Shown here one piece after another: positions 1-9,341 of a stretch of DNA of 64,000 nucleotides; position 1 is the stretch's first letter, and each line of letters opens with the position of its first letter. Below the pieces are notes generated by a model, which was not told the origin of the DNA, made no database searches, and saw only the letters and a program-made list of their open reading frames with translations. This DNA comes from JAFGDI01 sp963667715. Its GTDB lineage: Bacteria > Planctomycetota > Phycisphaerae > Sedimentisphaerales > SM23-30. The translations under genes and the position numbers were made by a program. The stretch lies in the NCBI GenBank assembly GCA_963667715.1, contig OY763926.1, positions 3,472,001 to 3,536,000 of the forward strand, read 5' to 3'.

Positions 1-1
1 C

Positions 2-172
2 AACGGAAGACGTCTATGGCCAACAGAACAGCTACATAAAACAATATCAGTCAGCAGCAGTCTGGATCACGACTCGCAAGTAAGACTTACAAACAGCCTA
101 ATACAGCGAAATCTGGCAGAACAAGCCGCTATAACTATCTCAGAACTTTTTTATAAACATAAAGCAAAATAG
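2..172 (+). CDS. C-terminal end of an unidentified protein (partial)
   Basis: A reading frame is open from the window edge to a TAG at 170-172 and gives 56 residues ending YKHKAK. The start lies upstream of the window. The tail is mostly polar and helical-looking and I recognise no family. It is called because the frame is uninterrupted and a long non-coding leader follows it, but 56 codons open by chance is possible. Confidence 0.45.
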   Translation, partial: NGRRLWPTEQLHKTISVSSSLDHDSQVRLTNSLIQRNLAEQAAITISELFYKHKAK

Positions 173-551
173 CGTATTATAGGACGTCTTGGGAAGCTCT
201 CTTTAATAGTTTAATTAACATTATCGCCCCTTGGACTACATAATAGATTATTTATTATAAAATCATTTCAGAAAACTATGTCTCACATCGCAATAAAACT
301 TATCACACCATCCATGCAAAATAAGCAATAAGCACCTGTAACACAAGCACTTAAAAAACAAATCAGTAAGACTATACTATTATCAAAAGGCTCTAATAAA
401 CACATGATGAATATCCCTTCATAAGGCAATTGCTATATGAAACATTATTAACATCAAGTTACCAAAAAAGCATTCCGATAGCAACTGTAGTAGAGACTAA
501 ATCTATGTTCATACAGAACATAAACCAAAACAGAACTACAGGTGCAAGGAA
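173..551. other. Intergenic leader upstream of the chemoreceptor
   Basis: A/T-rich stretch without a credible gene. Its one notable signal is a sigma-28-like promoter candidate at 454-481, listed separately. No terminator hairpin is seen for the upstream partial gene. Confidence 0.5.
454..481 (+). promoter_or_regulatory. Candidate sigma-28 (FliA-type) promoter of the chemoreceptor gene
   Basis: TCAAGTTA at 454-461, a 12-nt spacer, then TCCGATAG at 474-481. Each half matches 6 of 8 bases of the flagellar sigma consensus (TAAAGTTT / GCCGATAA). The spacer is one base longer than the enteric N11. The same architecture, including the 12-nt spacer, is found upstream of cheX at 32793-32820, which supports both. 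Confidence 0.4.
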
Positions 552-2459
552 ATGAAAAGAAGAAATAAGATCCAATATCACTTTATTATACCGATATTCT
601 TTTGTATTAGCATGTCAATGGTGATCGTATTTGTATACGTTTACCATCTAATAACATCACATAATAAACAACTAATTCAGAACAATATATCAAACATTAC
701 TAACTCAATTGCAAAATCACAAAAAGAGATAGAAAACTATTGCCTTTCTCATGCATCACTATTTAGTCGTTCTCCGGAAGTTCAGAAGGCATACGAAATT
801 GCACTATCTGGTAATATAAATGACGGTAGTGACCCTAAGGCAGAAGAAGCCCGTAAAATTCTGGCGGCATATTTCAATCCCATAGCAAACAGCTATCAGG
901 ACTTAACTGACGGGAAAAGATATGGCCTTCATTTCCATCTACCATCTGGCAGAAGCCTACTGAGAGTATGGAAACGGTTAAATCAAAACCAATCAGATGA
1001 CATCTCAGGTTTCAGAGAAACTGTTAAAACTATCAGCAACGAACATAAAGTAATTAAAGGCATAGAAATAGGCAGAGGCGGTTTTGCTATACGTGCTCTG
1101 GTACCAGTAATCAACAGTACGGGAGCATATCTTGGTTCTGTTGAAATGCTCTCTGACTATCTGCCACTTATCAATAATGCTATAAATAGCGAGATCGATA
1201 ATCTAACAGTACTTATGAACAGGGATAAACTTTCTATTGCTACAAGTTTAGCAAACACAGAAAAACACCCTATAATCAATAACGATTATGTTCTGGTCGC
1301 TACTACTGCAAAACAGTTTAAGCCGGAAGCATTTGCTAATAAAGCTTTTATTGACAGCTGTAAATCAGGTCAAACTGAAATTGAACATAACAACCAATAC
1401 CTGACAGGCATCCCCGTCAAAGACTATAAAGATAAACAAATCGGAATTATTATATATAGTCAGGATATCAGCTCATATAATAAGGCTCTGACAACTAGTC
1501 AGATATACATCATAGCTGGTGCACTATTTTTATACGTATTGTTGTTACTGGTAATATATAAAGTAACCTTAAAGATCACAAAACCACTTAACGAAATTAT
1601 TGACGGGCTTAACAATATAACCAACAACGTCACACTTTCAGCAGAACAAGTTTCAAATGCCGCCAAATCACTGGCTGACATGTCAGTTCAGCAAGCGGCG
1701 AGTATAGAAGAAATATCAGCAGCAACCGAAGAACTGACAACAATGACAAATGAAAATGCTGAAAATGCCAATAATGCCAATAACTATTCAAGTGGCGCAA
1801 AAGGCAAAACTGGCCATGGTGTCTCTGCTATGCAAAAGATGAATGATGTTATTATTAAAATTGAAGCATCTTCACATGAAACAGCAAGGGTTGTAAATGT
1901 GATTAACGAAATTGCATTTCAGACTAATCTGCTAGCATTAAATGCCGCAGTTGAAGCAGCCAGAGCTGGCGAAGCAGGTAAAGGTTTTGCCGTCGTTGCC
2001 GAGGAGGTAAGAAACCTGGCACTAAGGTCAGCAGAAGCGGCCCAAAGCAGTTCAAAACTAATAGCTGAATCTGTCAGTAATGCCGGTAATGGCGTATCTT
2101 CTGCCGATGAGGTTAAAAACATACTTGAAGAAATAAACACAAGCATTACCAATACTTCAGACCTAGTCAACAAAATAGCGACTGCTACAAATGAAAACGC
2201 TCATGGCATTGACCATATCAACCAGGCCATATCACATATGGATCAGGCAACACAAGGTAATGCCTCCAATGCCGAGGAAAGTGCCTCTGCCGCAGAAGAA
2301 CTTACCCGACAGGCTCAAAAAATGAAAAACCTGGTCAATCAGCTGCTGTTTATTGCTACTGGAGAAAAAAACGCTGACGATGTCGCAGCATTCTCCAAAC
2401 CAATAAAACCTCAGGAAGAAATTAACCAGGATGATTTTGACAACGAATTTATAATGTAG
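552..2459 (+). CDS. Methyl-accepting chemotaxis protein with periplasmic dCache-type sensor
   Basis: Inner-membrane chemoreceptor that signals ligand binding to CheA/CheW. TM1 is at about residues 12-34. A periplasmic region of about 280 residues carries the HFHLPSG...LLR signature of the dCache_3 (double sensory) family, and TM2 lies at about 316-338. A short HAMP-like stretch and the cytoplasmic signalling domain follow; the hairpin tip is recognisable from NEIAFQTNLLALNAAVEAA. The C-terminus (DNEFIM) is not an enteric-style CheR/CheB-tethering pentapeptide. An AAGGA ribosome site precedes the ATG. The ligand is unknown. A sigma-28-like promoter candidate upstream and the motility genes elsewhere in the window fit a chemotaxis role. 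Confidence 0.92.
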   Translation: MKRRNKIQYHFIIPIFFCISMSMVIVFVYVYHLITSHNKQLIQNNISNITNSIAKSQKEIENYCLSHASLFSRSPEVQKAYEIALSGNINDGSDPKAEEARKILAAYFNPIANSYQDLTDGKRYGLHFHLPSGRSLLRVWKRLNQNQSDDISGFRETVKTISNEHKVIKGIEIGRGGFAIRALVPVINSTGAYLGSVEMLSDYLPLINNAINSEIDNLTVLMNRDKLSIATSLANTEKHPIINNDYVLVATTAKQFKPEAFANKAFIDSCKSGQTEIEHNNQYLTGIPVKDYKDKQIGIIIYSQDISSYNKALTTSQIYIIAGALFLYVLLLLVIYKVTLKITKPLNEIIDGLNNITNNVTLSAEQVSNAAKSLADMSVQQAASIEEISAATEELTTMTNENAENANNANNYSSGAKGKTGHGVSAMQKMNDVIIKIEASSHETARVVNVINEIAFQTNLLALNAAVEAARAGEAGKGFAVVAEEVRNLALRSAEAAQSSSKLIAESVSNAGNGVSSADEVKNILEEINTSITNTSDLVNKIATATNENAHGIDHINQAISHMDQATQGNASNAEESASAAEELTRQAQKMKNLVNQLLFIATGEKNADDVAAFSKPIKPQEEINQDDFDNEFIM

Positions 2460-2466
2460 CAGAATA

Positions 2467-2503
2467 AAAAAGCAGCGATCTGAAAACAGAAATCGCTGCT
2501 TTT
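2467..2503. terminator. Bidirectional terminator between the chemoreceptor gene and proS
   Basis: AGCAGCGAT and ATCGCTGCT form a 9-bp stem, with A-tracts on the left and T-tracts on the right. It lies between two convergent genes and can serve both. Confidence 0.85.
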
Positions 2504-2524
2504 AATTTATAGGTACATTAATAC

Positions 2525-4273
2525 TTACTCAACGATCAGTTCTTGCCACAATTCTGTAACTTTATCAAATACAGTATTTACAGCATCATCAACAGCAACT
2601 GAAATACTTTCAGATTCACGGCGAACCTTGATCTCTACCTGACCATTTTCCAGTGTCTTCTTACCAACAGTTACACGAATAGGAATACCAACCAGATCGG
2701 CATCTTTGAACTTCACACCAGCTCTCTGGTTGCGATCATCATATGCAACATCAATATCATTTTCCAGCAGTTCATTATATATCTTTTCTGCGGCAGCTGA
2801 GACCTGCTCATCATTAGGATTAGCTGTAGTGACCAGAACTTCAAACGGTGCAATACTGATCGGCCAGACAATACCATTATCATCGTAGTTCAACTCAATT
2901 GCCGATGCCATGATACGGTTAATACCAATACCATAACAACCCATCAATAAAGTCTGTCTTTTTCCATTTTCATCCAAAAACTCAGCGTTAAGCTTTTTAC
3001 TATACTTATCACCAAGCTTAAATACCTGCCCTACTTCAATACCGCGTTTGAACAGCAGTTCTTTACCGTCAAGAGTATCACCCTCCTGGGCATTTCTAAT
3101 ATCCGCCACGAGAATATTATCACCACTAACAGGGAAGTCTCGGCCAGGAACAACGTTTCCGATATGATAATCAGTTTTATTTGCACCAGCATAACCAATA
3201 GCCATAGCAGCTACACCATGGTCAATAAATACCCTATCAACCTTATCAAGCAAGCCGACAGGTCCGGCATAACCAATAGCAGCATTAGTAAGTTTAACAA
3301 CCAGCTCTTCCTCTGCCAACTCCGGTGCAACACCGCCGAGCAACTGAGTAAGTTTCTCTGGATTTAATTCATGATCACCTCTAAGTAAACATACCAATGT
3401 TTTATTCTCAGGACCATAGACATAGATCATACACTTGATCATTTCTGATGGTGTAGTCTTCATATAAGCACATGCCTGCTCTATAGGACCGGCATCAGGA
3501 GTATGCATATCGATTATTGCCGCCGGGTCAGTTATTGGTTCTGCCTTTGGCAATGGATCTACAGCAGCTTTTTCAATATTGGCCGCATAGCTGTGGTCCG
3601 CCGTATAAACGATAATATCTTCACCCGTTTCACAAGGAACAGTAAACTGATGAGAGCCACTTCCGCCCATTTCGCCAGCTTCAGCTTCTACTATCACATA
3701 TTCTACGCCACAGCGTTCAAATACACGGCAGTAAGCATCGTACATTGTGCGATAGCTTTTTTCGAGCATAACTTCGTTAGCATCAAAACTATAAGCATCC
3801 TTCATGATAAACTCACGGCTGCGAAGTACACCAAAACGAGGTCTGAACTCATCGCGATACTTGGTATTTATCTGATACAAATTAACCGGCAGCTGTTTAT
3901 AAGAGCTGATTTCATTGGCACCAACTACGGTCATTACTTCTTCAGCAGTTGGCGAGAGAACATTTTCACGACCATGACGGTCTGTAAAGTGCCCCAATGT
4001 CTGGCCATAATCCTGATCACGACCTGTTGTCTGCCATAGTTCCATCGGCTGTACGATAGGCAGCAATACTTCCTGAGCACCAGCAACATCCATTTCTTCA
4101 CGCACAATATTTATGATCTTATGAATAACCCTGATACCTAATGGCAGGTAACTGTATGTACCGCTGGCAACCTTACGGATCATACCAGCGCGGATCATAA
4201 GCTGATGTGAAGGGATCTCAGCATCATTAGGAACTTCTTTTACTGTACCAAGGACATATTTATCAAATCTCAT
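2525..4273 (-). CDS. proS: Prolyl-tRNA synthetase (bacterial type with editing insertion)
   Basis: Charges tRNA-Pro with proline; class II synthetase. At 582 residues it has the length of the bacterial form. The N-terminal catalytic part carries the family sequence SHQLMIRAGMIRKVASGTYS and the motif 2 region RFGVLRSREFIMKDAYSFD. The middle (about 225-400) is the YbaK-like insertion that hydrolyses Ala-tRNA-Pro. A motif 3 region (MGCYGIGINRIMASAIE) and an anticodon-binding domain follow. The ATG has an AGGA ribosome site inside the loop of a small hairpin at 4277-4296. It stands alone between yidC and the chemoreceptor gene. Confidence 0.97.
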   Translation of the reverse strand: MRFDKYVLGTVKEVPNDAEIPSHQLMIRAGMIRKVASGTYSYLPLGIRVIHKIINIVREEMDVAGAQEVLLPIVQPMELWQTTGRDQDYGQTLGHFTDRHGRENVLSPTAEEVMTVVGANEISSYKQLPVNLYQINTKYRDEFRPRFGVLRSREFIMKDAYSFDANEVMLEKSYRTMYDAYCRVFERCGVEYVIVEAEAGEMGGSGSHQFTVPCETGEDIIVYTADHSYAANIEKAAVDPLPKAEPITDPAAIIDMHTPDAGPIEQACAYMKTTPSEMIKCMIYVYGPENKTLVCLLRGDHELNPEKLTQLLGGVAPELAEEELVVKLTNAAIGYAGPVGLLDKVDRVFIDHGVAAMAIGYAGANKTDYHIGNVVPGRDFPVSGDNILVADIRNAQEGDTLDGKELLFKRGIEVGQVFKLGDKYSKKLNAEFLDENGKRQTLLMGCYGIGINRIMASAIELNYDDNGIVWPISIAPFEVLVTTANPNDEQVSAAAEKIYNELLENDIDVAYDDRNQRAGVKFKDADLVGIPIRVTVGKKTLENGQVEIKVRRESESISVAVDDAVNTVFDKVTELWQELIVE

Positions 4274-4276
4274 TAT

Positions 4277-4296
4277 AACTTATCCTACTATAAGTT
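4277..4296 (-). promoter_or_regulatory. Hairpin enclosing the proS ribosome-binding site
   Basis: AACTTAT and ATAAGTT form a perfect 7-bp stem around a 6-nt loop. On the minus strand the loop holds the AGG of the AGGA ribosome site, a few bases before the proS ATG. It could modulate initiation, but it is short and A/T-rich and may be coincidence. Confidence 0.3.
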
Positions 4297-4398
4297 GTTT
4301 ATTTATTCTATATACTTAGCTGTAAACAAAATGCCAGCTAATATAATTCACATTATTTCAAATAGCAAAGCCATAAACTTCGGCGAGACTGGAAAACC

Positions 4399-4427
4399 AA
4401 AGGCCGCCTTTTAAGCAGGCAGCCTTT
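4399..4427 (-). terminator. Rho-independent terminator of yidC
   Basis: AAAGGCCGCC pairs with GGCAGCCTTT (one wobble) around a 9-nt loop, about 60 bp downstream of the yidC stop. A short T-rich run follows on the minus strand. Confidence 0.65.
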
Positions 4428-4483
4428 GAAAATTCAGTAATTAAAACAATACCAGCTTATTAGCCAATATTGAAAATATTTGA

Positions 4484-6472
4484 CTAGAACTGTTTGTTCG
4501 GGCCTTTATCTTTCTTTTTCTTAGGAGCAAACTTCGCAGTAAGCTTACTGGTAGTATGAACCTTACCCTGCTCCTGCTGCTGGTCCTGTTCCTGCAGATG
4601 CTTCTTTATACGCTTCTGCTCAATAAGACCGGCAAATGTACTTGCCATAATATACATATTTAAGCCAGACGGAGCGGTATAAAAGAACACCAGCATCATA
4701 ACCGGCATCATATACATCATCATCTTCTGCTGCTGAGCTGCTTCTGGGCTGGTAGCCGCTGATGTATTCTGGGCCATCGAAGACTTACTTTGGAAATACA
4801 TAGCAATACAAAGCAAGATAGGCAACAGGTTGAAGGCGTCAACATGACCAAGCAGTGGCAGATCAATTGGCCCGCCGCCAAAGACGGTAAATGGTATCAA
4901 TCTATCCGGGGCAGATAGATCATTAAGCCATGGGAACCCGGCAGGGAATAAACCTTTATGACGCAAACCAACATTTGAATCAACAGAAGTATACAGAGCG
5001 ATCCAGATCGGCATCTGAAGCAGCATTGGCAGGCACCCCATAATAGGACTAAAGCCCTGCTCTTTATAAACCAGTGCCATCTGACGCTGCATTTCCTTTG
5101 GATTATTAGCATGCTTCTGCTTGACCTCTTCCATTTTAGGGCCAAGCTTACTCATCTGCTGCATATTGATCTGGCTCTTCTTGGTAATTGGGTGAAGGAT
5201 AAACCGCACCAGAAATACCAGGAAAATAATAGAAATACCATAATTACTGGTCACCATATAGCAAAGCTGCATAAGTTTGAAAATGATCGCATTTAGCCAT
5301 CCAAAAGTACACACCGCACAAGATGCTCCCTTACCAGTAGCACTATAGTTCAACTCAAAATATGGTGACTTATCAAACAATTCCTTGTCAATCGGTCCCA
5401 GATAAATACTATACTGACAATCAGAAGACTGTCCAGCAGCGATTACGCCGGGAACGATCTCTGTATAAGGAATAACAGCATCACTGCCAACCTTTTCCTC
5501 AGGACCTGACTTTAATACTCCAGCTCTGGCATGAACAGAGTTAACTACAAAGTTTGCAACAGTCGCCTCACCCTCTGGAACCGGCCTCATAACAGCGGTA
5601 AAGAATTTATTACCCTGAGCAAACCATTCCATAGGCTTGTTATCTGGTGTGTTTATAAACTCACCTTTATTATCTACCACCTTCTTATTATTAGCCATCT
5701 CAACTGAAAAAGCATTTTGATTCTTAAAATAGCCAACAAAGACATTTCTACGATCTGTTCTTGGATCTTCACGTAAAACACCTACCGGTCCAGTTACTCC
5801 AACAAACTCAACCTTAACCTCATGGCCGGCATAGTTCTTCAGCTCAATATCCATTGAAAGTTCAAAATCTTCTGGACTGTAAGTGAAAACCTTAACAATA
5901 TCCAGATAAGGCTTATCGCCGTCAACAATAGATGCCTTAAAGCTTACGGTGTCACCCTCAGACTTCTCCAGTGTCCAGCAATTACCTGAGAGATCAAAAC
6001 GACGACTATAGCCTTCGATCTTTACACTGGTAACCATAAAGGAGTCAAATACTTTTCCAGAGGTGGTCTTGCAGGTATTTAATAGCGGATAACCAAAAGC
6101 TTCGTCACTAACTACATATTTGTAATTATTCAAAAGAACCGAACTAACCGCAGCGGTAGTACGATCAAAGGTTACTTCCGCATTGTACTTCTTATCAGTT
6201 TCCAGCGAGCCCAGTACGACAGGCTCTGCATCAACTGGTGCAACTGAAACCTTAACACGTAACCCCTCAGTACCTGATAGCGGTTCTGCAACATCAGTTT
6301 CAACACCAGCATCACCGGTTACTGTATCTACTTCGGAACCAGAGACCAGAGTGCTTTGTTCTGCACCTTCCTGCTCCTTTGCAACTTTGTCCTTATCGGC
6401 AGACATATACTGAAAACCAATAACAACTAACATCGCCAAACTGAAAGTAACTACTAAACGTTTATAATCCAT
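4484..6472 (-). CDS. yidC: Membrane protein insertase YidC
   Basis: Inserts and folds inner-membrane proteins alone or with SecYEG. At 662 residues it is a Gram-negative form: N-terminal anchor (about 6-23), an acidic linker, a periplasmic beta domain of about 300 residues, then the conserved membrane core. The core starts at GWLNAIIFKLMQLCY, has the cytoplasmic hairpin ITKKSQINMQQMSKLGPK and further membrane segments, and runs to about residue 620. The basic tail (KFAPKKKKDKGPNKQF) is typical and contacts the ribosome. The usual rnpA/rpmH neighbours are absent, so the gene has left the classical origin-proximal cluster. Confidence 0.97.
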   Translation of the reverse strand: MDYKRLVVTFSLAMLVVIGFQYMSADKDKVAKEQEGAEQSTLVSGSEVDTVTGDAGVETDVAEPLSGTEGLRVKVSVAPVDAEPVVLGSLETDKKYNAEVTFDRTTAAVSSVLLNNYKYVVSDEAFGYPLLNTCKTTSGKVFDSFMVTSVKIEGYSRRFDLSGNCWTLEKSEGDTVSFKASIVDGDKPYLDIVKVFTYSPEDFELSMDIELKNYAGHEVKVEFVGVTGPVGVLREDPRTDRRNVFVGYFKNQNAFSVEMANNKKVVDNKGEFINTPDNKPMEWFAQGNKFFTAVMRPVPEGEATVANFVVNSVHARAGVLKSGPEEKVGSDAVIPYTEIVPGVIAAGQSSDCQYSIYLGPIDKELFDKSPYFELNYSATGKGASCAVCTFGWLNAIIFKLMQLCYMVTSNYGISIIFLVFLVRFILHPITKKSQINMQQMSKLGPKMEEVKQKHANNPKEMQRQMALVYKEQGFSPIMGCLPMLLQMPIWIALYTSVDSNVGLRHKGLFPAGFPWLNDLSAPDRLIPFTVFGGGPIDLPLLGHVDAFNLLPILLCIAMYFQSKSSMAQNTSAATSPEAAQQQKMMMYMMPVMMLVFFYTAPSGLNMYIMASTFAGLIEQKRIKKHLQEQDQQQEQGKVHTTSKLTAKFAPKKKKDKGPNKQF

Positions 6473-6633
6473 AAATAATCCTGTACAAATAAGACTGCAC
6501 TGCTAAACAACATATGTATTTAGAAACAGTCTACAGCAAAATCCAGTATAACTCTGGAACTAAATTTTATCTTCCATGATATCGCCTGCCAAAACAACTC
6601 GATATCAAATTAAACACAAATCTGATAAAAAAA

Positions 6634-7392
6634 TTAACGCCCTTCTCTGAGCCTTAAACCTTCAAAATCATCAAGGAACGGGTTCTTGAGGATCTTCTCA
6701 ACAGTTTTCTCAAGATCATATTCGATACGCACAAATTCAACTTTGTTATCCTCAACAATAACAAAGCTTGCCCTGGTATCCTGATCGCGACTCTGCCCTA
6801 CACTACCGACATTGATGATAGCCTTTTCATCATCACGGATAAAATACTCGTATTCTATCTCATCACATGGATAAAAATCAGGGTCATCAAAAAAGACACC
6901 TGGAACATGAGTATGGCCAACAAAACACAAATGATCTATTCTTTCAAATATACTCATCAGCTTTGTTGAATTGTTGTAAGCATCGTCTGGGAATATATAC
7001 TCTGTAACTGGCTTACGCGGAGAGCCATGAACCATAAGCATATTGCCAACCTGCAACTTAACTGGCAGACGGCCAAGAAATGCCCATCTTTTATTACGCT
7101 TTTCTTTATCCGGGTCTTCTTCCAAACACTGACGGACCCAATAAGCGGCTCTTTCAGCTCCGGCATTAAAATTTGTCGGTTCATAAAACGAAGCCTGATC
7201 ATGATTTCCCATAGTTGTTATGACCTGACGATCAATGATCATATCAAGACATTCTATTGGATTTGGACCATAACCAACAATATCACCAAGACAGAATACT
7301 TCCTTGATGCCGCGACTGTCTATTTCATTAAATACAGCAGTCAAAGCTTCAAGGTTTGAGTGTAAATCTGAAATTACTGCAAATTTATTCAT
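6634..7392 (-). CDS. Calcineurin-like metallophosphoesterase (YfcE/MJ0936-like)
   Basis: Two-metal phosphoesterase of 252 residues, cytoplasmic, with no signal peptide. Metal ligands are visible in family order: SDLHSN at residues 8-13, GDIVGYG, GNHDQ, HGSPR and GHTHVP near 160, followed by INVGSVGQSRD. The fold and length fit the small Metallophos_2 enzymes often annotated as diadenosine tetraphosphatase or phosphodiesterase. The substrate cannot be read from sequence. It is a separate unit 160 bp upstream of yidC on the same strand. Confidence 0.9.
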   Translation of the reverse strand: MNKFAVISDLHSNLEALTAVFNEIDSRGIKEVFCLGDIVGYGPNPIECLDMIIDRQVITTMGNHDQASFYEPTNFNAGAERAAYWVRQCLEEDPDKEKRNKRWAFLGRLPVKLQVGNMLMVHGSPRKPVTEYIFPDDAYNNSTKLMSIFERIDHLCFVGHTHVPGVFFDDPDFYPCDEIEYEYFIRDDEKAIINVGSVGQSRDQDTRASFVIVEDNKVEFVRIEYDLEKTVEKILKNPFLDDFEGLRLREGR

Positions 7393-7650
7393 AACTTCTT
7401 TTTTAATAACTCTTTATTTGTTCTAGTTTTAATAACGGCACCAATAAGAACCGAATATACATATTACTCTATACAAAAGGCTAATAGTATATCAGCTAAA
7501 CGTATATATAACAACATAAAACGATTAACCTTTATGTCGTAACTGCTGCCACTACCACATAAAATAGCAATTGCAAGTGTGATTTTCCCCTGCCTCTAGC
7601 AACTCAATATTTAAATATCATCATTCTCCAGGGTAAACACACCTACTTTT

Positions 7651-7720
7651 TTGTAACTCACAATCATTTTAAGCAACATTTTTCCAAAACCAAAGACATA
7701 TTGTCACATTTTTGTAACAC
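7651..7720 (+). promoter_or_regulatory. Candidate enhancer (activator) sites upstream of the sigma-54 promoter
   Basis: TTGTAAC occurs at 7651 and again at 7712, 61 bp apart. The second copy is the right half of an inverted repeat, TGTCAC-N6-GTAACA (7702-7719). The first is part of TTGTAACTCACAA. They lie about 95-165 bp upstream of the promoter, where NtrC-class activators normally bind. The sequence does not match the enteric NtrC consensus, so the regulator is unknown. Confidence 0.35.
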
Positions 7721-7814
7721 AACCCGCCAGTAAAAACATTTATGTTGCCTAGTTGAATTTTACACAAAACACGTAAATAACTATATATCAATCACTTAAA
7801 AAAAACATCATTTT

Positions 7815-7830
7815 TGGCACGCAATATGCT
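7815..7830 (+). promoter_or_regulatory. Sigma-54 (RpoN) promoter of the amt-PII operon
   Basis: TGGCACG-N4-ATGCT matches the -24/-12 consensus TGGCACG-N4-TTGCW at every defined base but one. It lies 100 bp before the amt start. Sigma-54 control of ammonium transporter/PII operons is the rule in many bacteria. Confidence 0.8.
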
Positions 7831-7929
7831 AATAGAACGGCGTATCGCGATAATTGTATTTGTTGTTTTATAAAAGTAAAAAGCGTTGTGTATTTAGACA
7901 TAATTGAAAAGACGGAAAGGAAACAGGAA

Positions 7930-9267
7930 ATGTTAATTCCAAAAGGTGGTAAGAAATTATTAGTAGCTTTAGTACTTGCAGGTTTATGCTCAGTAGCAGC
8001 TGCAGAAGGCGAAGTATCAGAACTGGAAAAGGTTCAGGGCGAGCTTCAAACAAACATGGATATTCTATGGACTGCTCTGGCAGCGTTTCTGGTGTTTTTC
8101 ATGCAGCCAGGTTTTGCGATGGTCGAAGCTGGCTTTACGCGTGCTAAAAACGCCTGTAACATCATGATGAAAAACCTGATGGACTTCTCTATCGGTTCTA
8201 TGATGTGGTGGCTGATCGGTTTTGGCCTGATGTTTGGTGCCGGCGGCACATTTATCGGCGGTGGCTCACATCTGGCATCAAGCGACTTCAGCGAAAGCAG
8301 CTTGAACTGGACATTCTTTATCTTCCAGTGTGTATTTGCTGGTACTGCTGCTACGATCGTATCTGGTGCTATGGCCGGACGTACAAAATTCACAAGTTAC
8401 CTTATTTACAGTGTTGTTATCTGCGGTATTATCTACCCTATCAGCGGACACTGGGCATGGGGCAGTCTCTTCGGTGTAAGTGAAGGATGGCTCGAAGGTA
8501 AAGGTTTCCTTGACTTCGCTGGTTCTACTGTAGTACACAGCTGTGGTGCATGGTTGGCTTTAGCTGGTGCCCTGACACTCGGCCCACGTATTGGCAAGTA
8601 TGGCCCAGATGGTAAGAGCAAGGCTATCCTTGGTCACAATATCCCTCTGGCTGCTCTTGGTGTATTTATTCTGTGGTTCGGTTGGTTCGGTTTTAACCCA
8701 GGTTCAACAACTGCTGTAAGTGCTGATATTGGTTACATTGCTGTAACTACTAACCTGGCTGCTGCAGCTGGTGCTATCACTGCTCTGTTTACAAGCTGGA
8801 TCAGATTTGGCAAACCAGATACTGGTATGAGCTTAAATGGTGTTCTCGCAGGTCTGGTAGCTATCACAGCTGGTTGCGACTGCGTAACTCTCCCTGGTGC
8901 TATCATAATCGGTGGTATCGCTGGTATCCTGGTAGTATTAAGTGTCGAATTTATCGACAAGGTTCTCAAGATCGATGACCCGGTTGGTGCTGTAAGTGTT
9001 CACGGTGTTTGTGGTGCTTTCGGTACTATAGCTTTGACCTTCTTCATGAAAGAAGCTCCTGAAGACTTCGCTGCTCAGCTGATGACTCAGATCACTGGTG
9101 TAGTAGCAATGTTCATCTGGGCATTCGGTTTAGGTATGGTACTGTTCAATGTCATCAAGTATACTATTGGCCTGAGAGTTTCTCATGAAGAAGAGATCAA
9201 GGGTCTGGATATCAGTGAACACGGTAACGAAGCTTACGCTGGATTCCAGTTGTTCCTGAATCAGTAA
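7930..9267 (+). CDS. amtB: Ammonium transporter (Amt/MEP/Rh family)
   Basis: Trimeric inner-membrane channel for ammonium/ammonia. The ATG at 7930 is chosen because a strong AGGAAA ribosome site precedes it and a signal peptide follows at once (LLVALVLAGLCSVAAAEGE). An upstream in-frame GTG at 7888 has neither. The mature protein has about 11 membrane segments. The pore histidines are in VVHSCGAW and VSVHGVCGAFG, the two family positions. The length of 445 residues is standard. It is followed 74 bp later by a PII gene, the common amtB-glnK pair in which PII plugs the channel when nitrogen is plentiful. Confidence 0.96.
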   Translation: MLIPKGGKKLLVALVLAGLCSVAAAEGEVSELEKVQGELQTNMDILWTALAAFLVFFMQPGFAMVEAGFTRAKNACNIMMKNLMDFSIGSMMWWLIGFGLMFGAGGTFIGGGSHLASSDFSESSLNWTFFIFQCVFAGTAATIVSGAMAGRTKFTSYLIYSVVICGIIYPISGHWAWGSLFGVSEGWLEGKGFLDFAGSTVVHSCGAWLALAGALTLGPRIGKYGPDGKSKAILGHNIPLAALGVFILWFGWFGFNPGSTTAVSADIGYIAVTTNLAAAAGAITALFTSWIRFGKPDTGMSLNGVLAGLVAITAGCDCVTLPGAIIIGGIAGILVVLSVEFIDKVLKIDDPVGAVSVHGVCGAFGTIALTFFMKEAPEDFAAQLMTQITGVVAMFIWAFGLGMVLFNVIKYTIGLRVSHEEEIKGLDISEHGNEAYAGFQLFLNQ

Positions 9268-9341
9268 TTGATTATGACCAAATAGATACTATACTTAACT
9301 ATAAAGAGATAAATTTCTAATAAGAAATGGAGATATAAATC

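Larger units (their letters stand above)
7393..7929. other. Long regulatory region upstream of the ammonium transporter gene
   Basis: About 540 bp without a credible gene. It holds the sigma-54 promoter at 7815-7830 and paired TTGTAAC motifs at 7651 and 7712 that could be activator sites, both listed separately. Confidence 0.6.

Noticed and set aside
3503..4039. 178-codon plus-strand frame
   Set aside because: Antisense to proS, whose reading frame and motifs are unambiguous.
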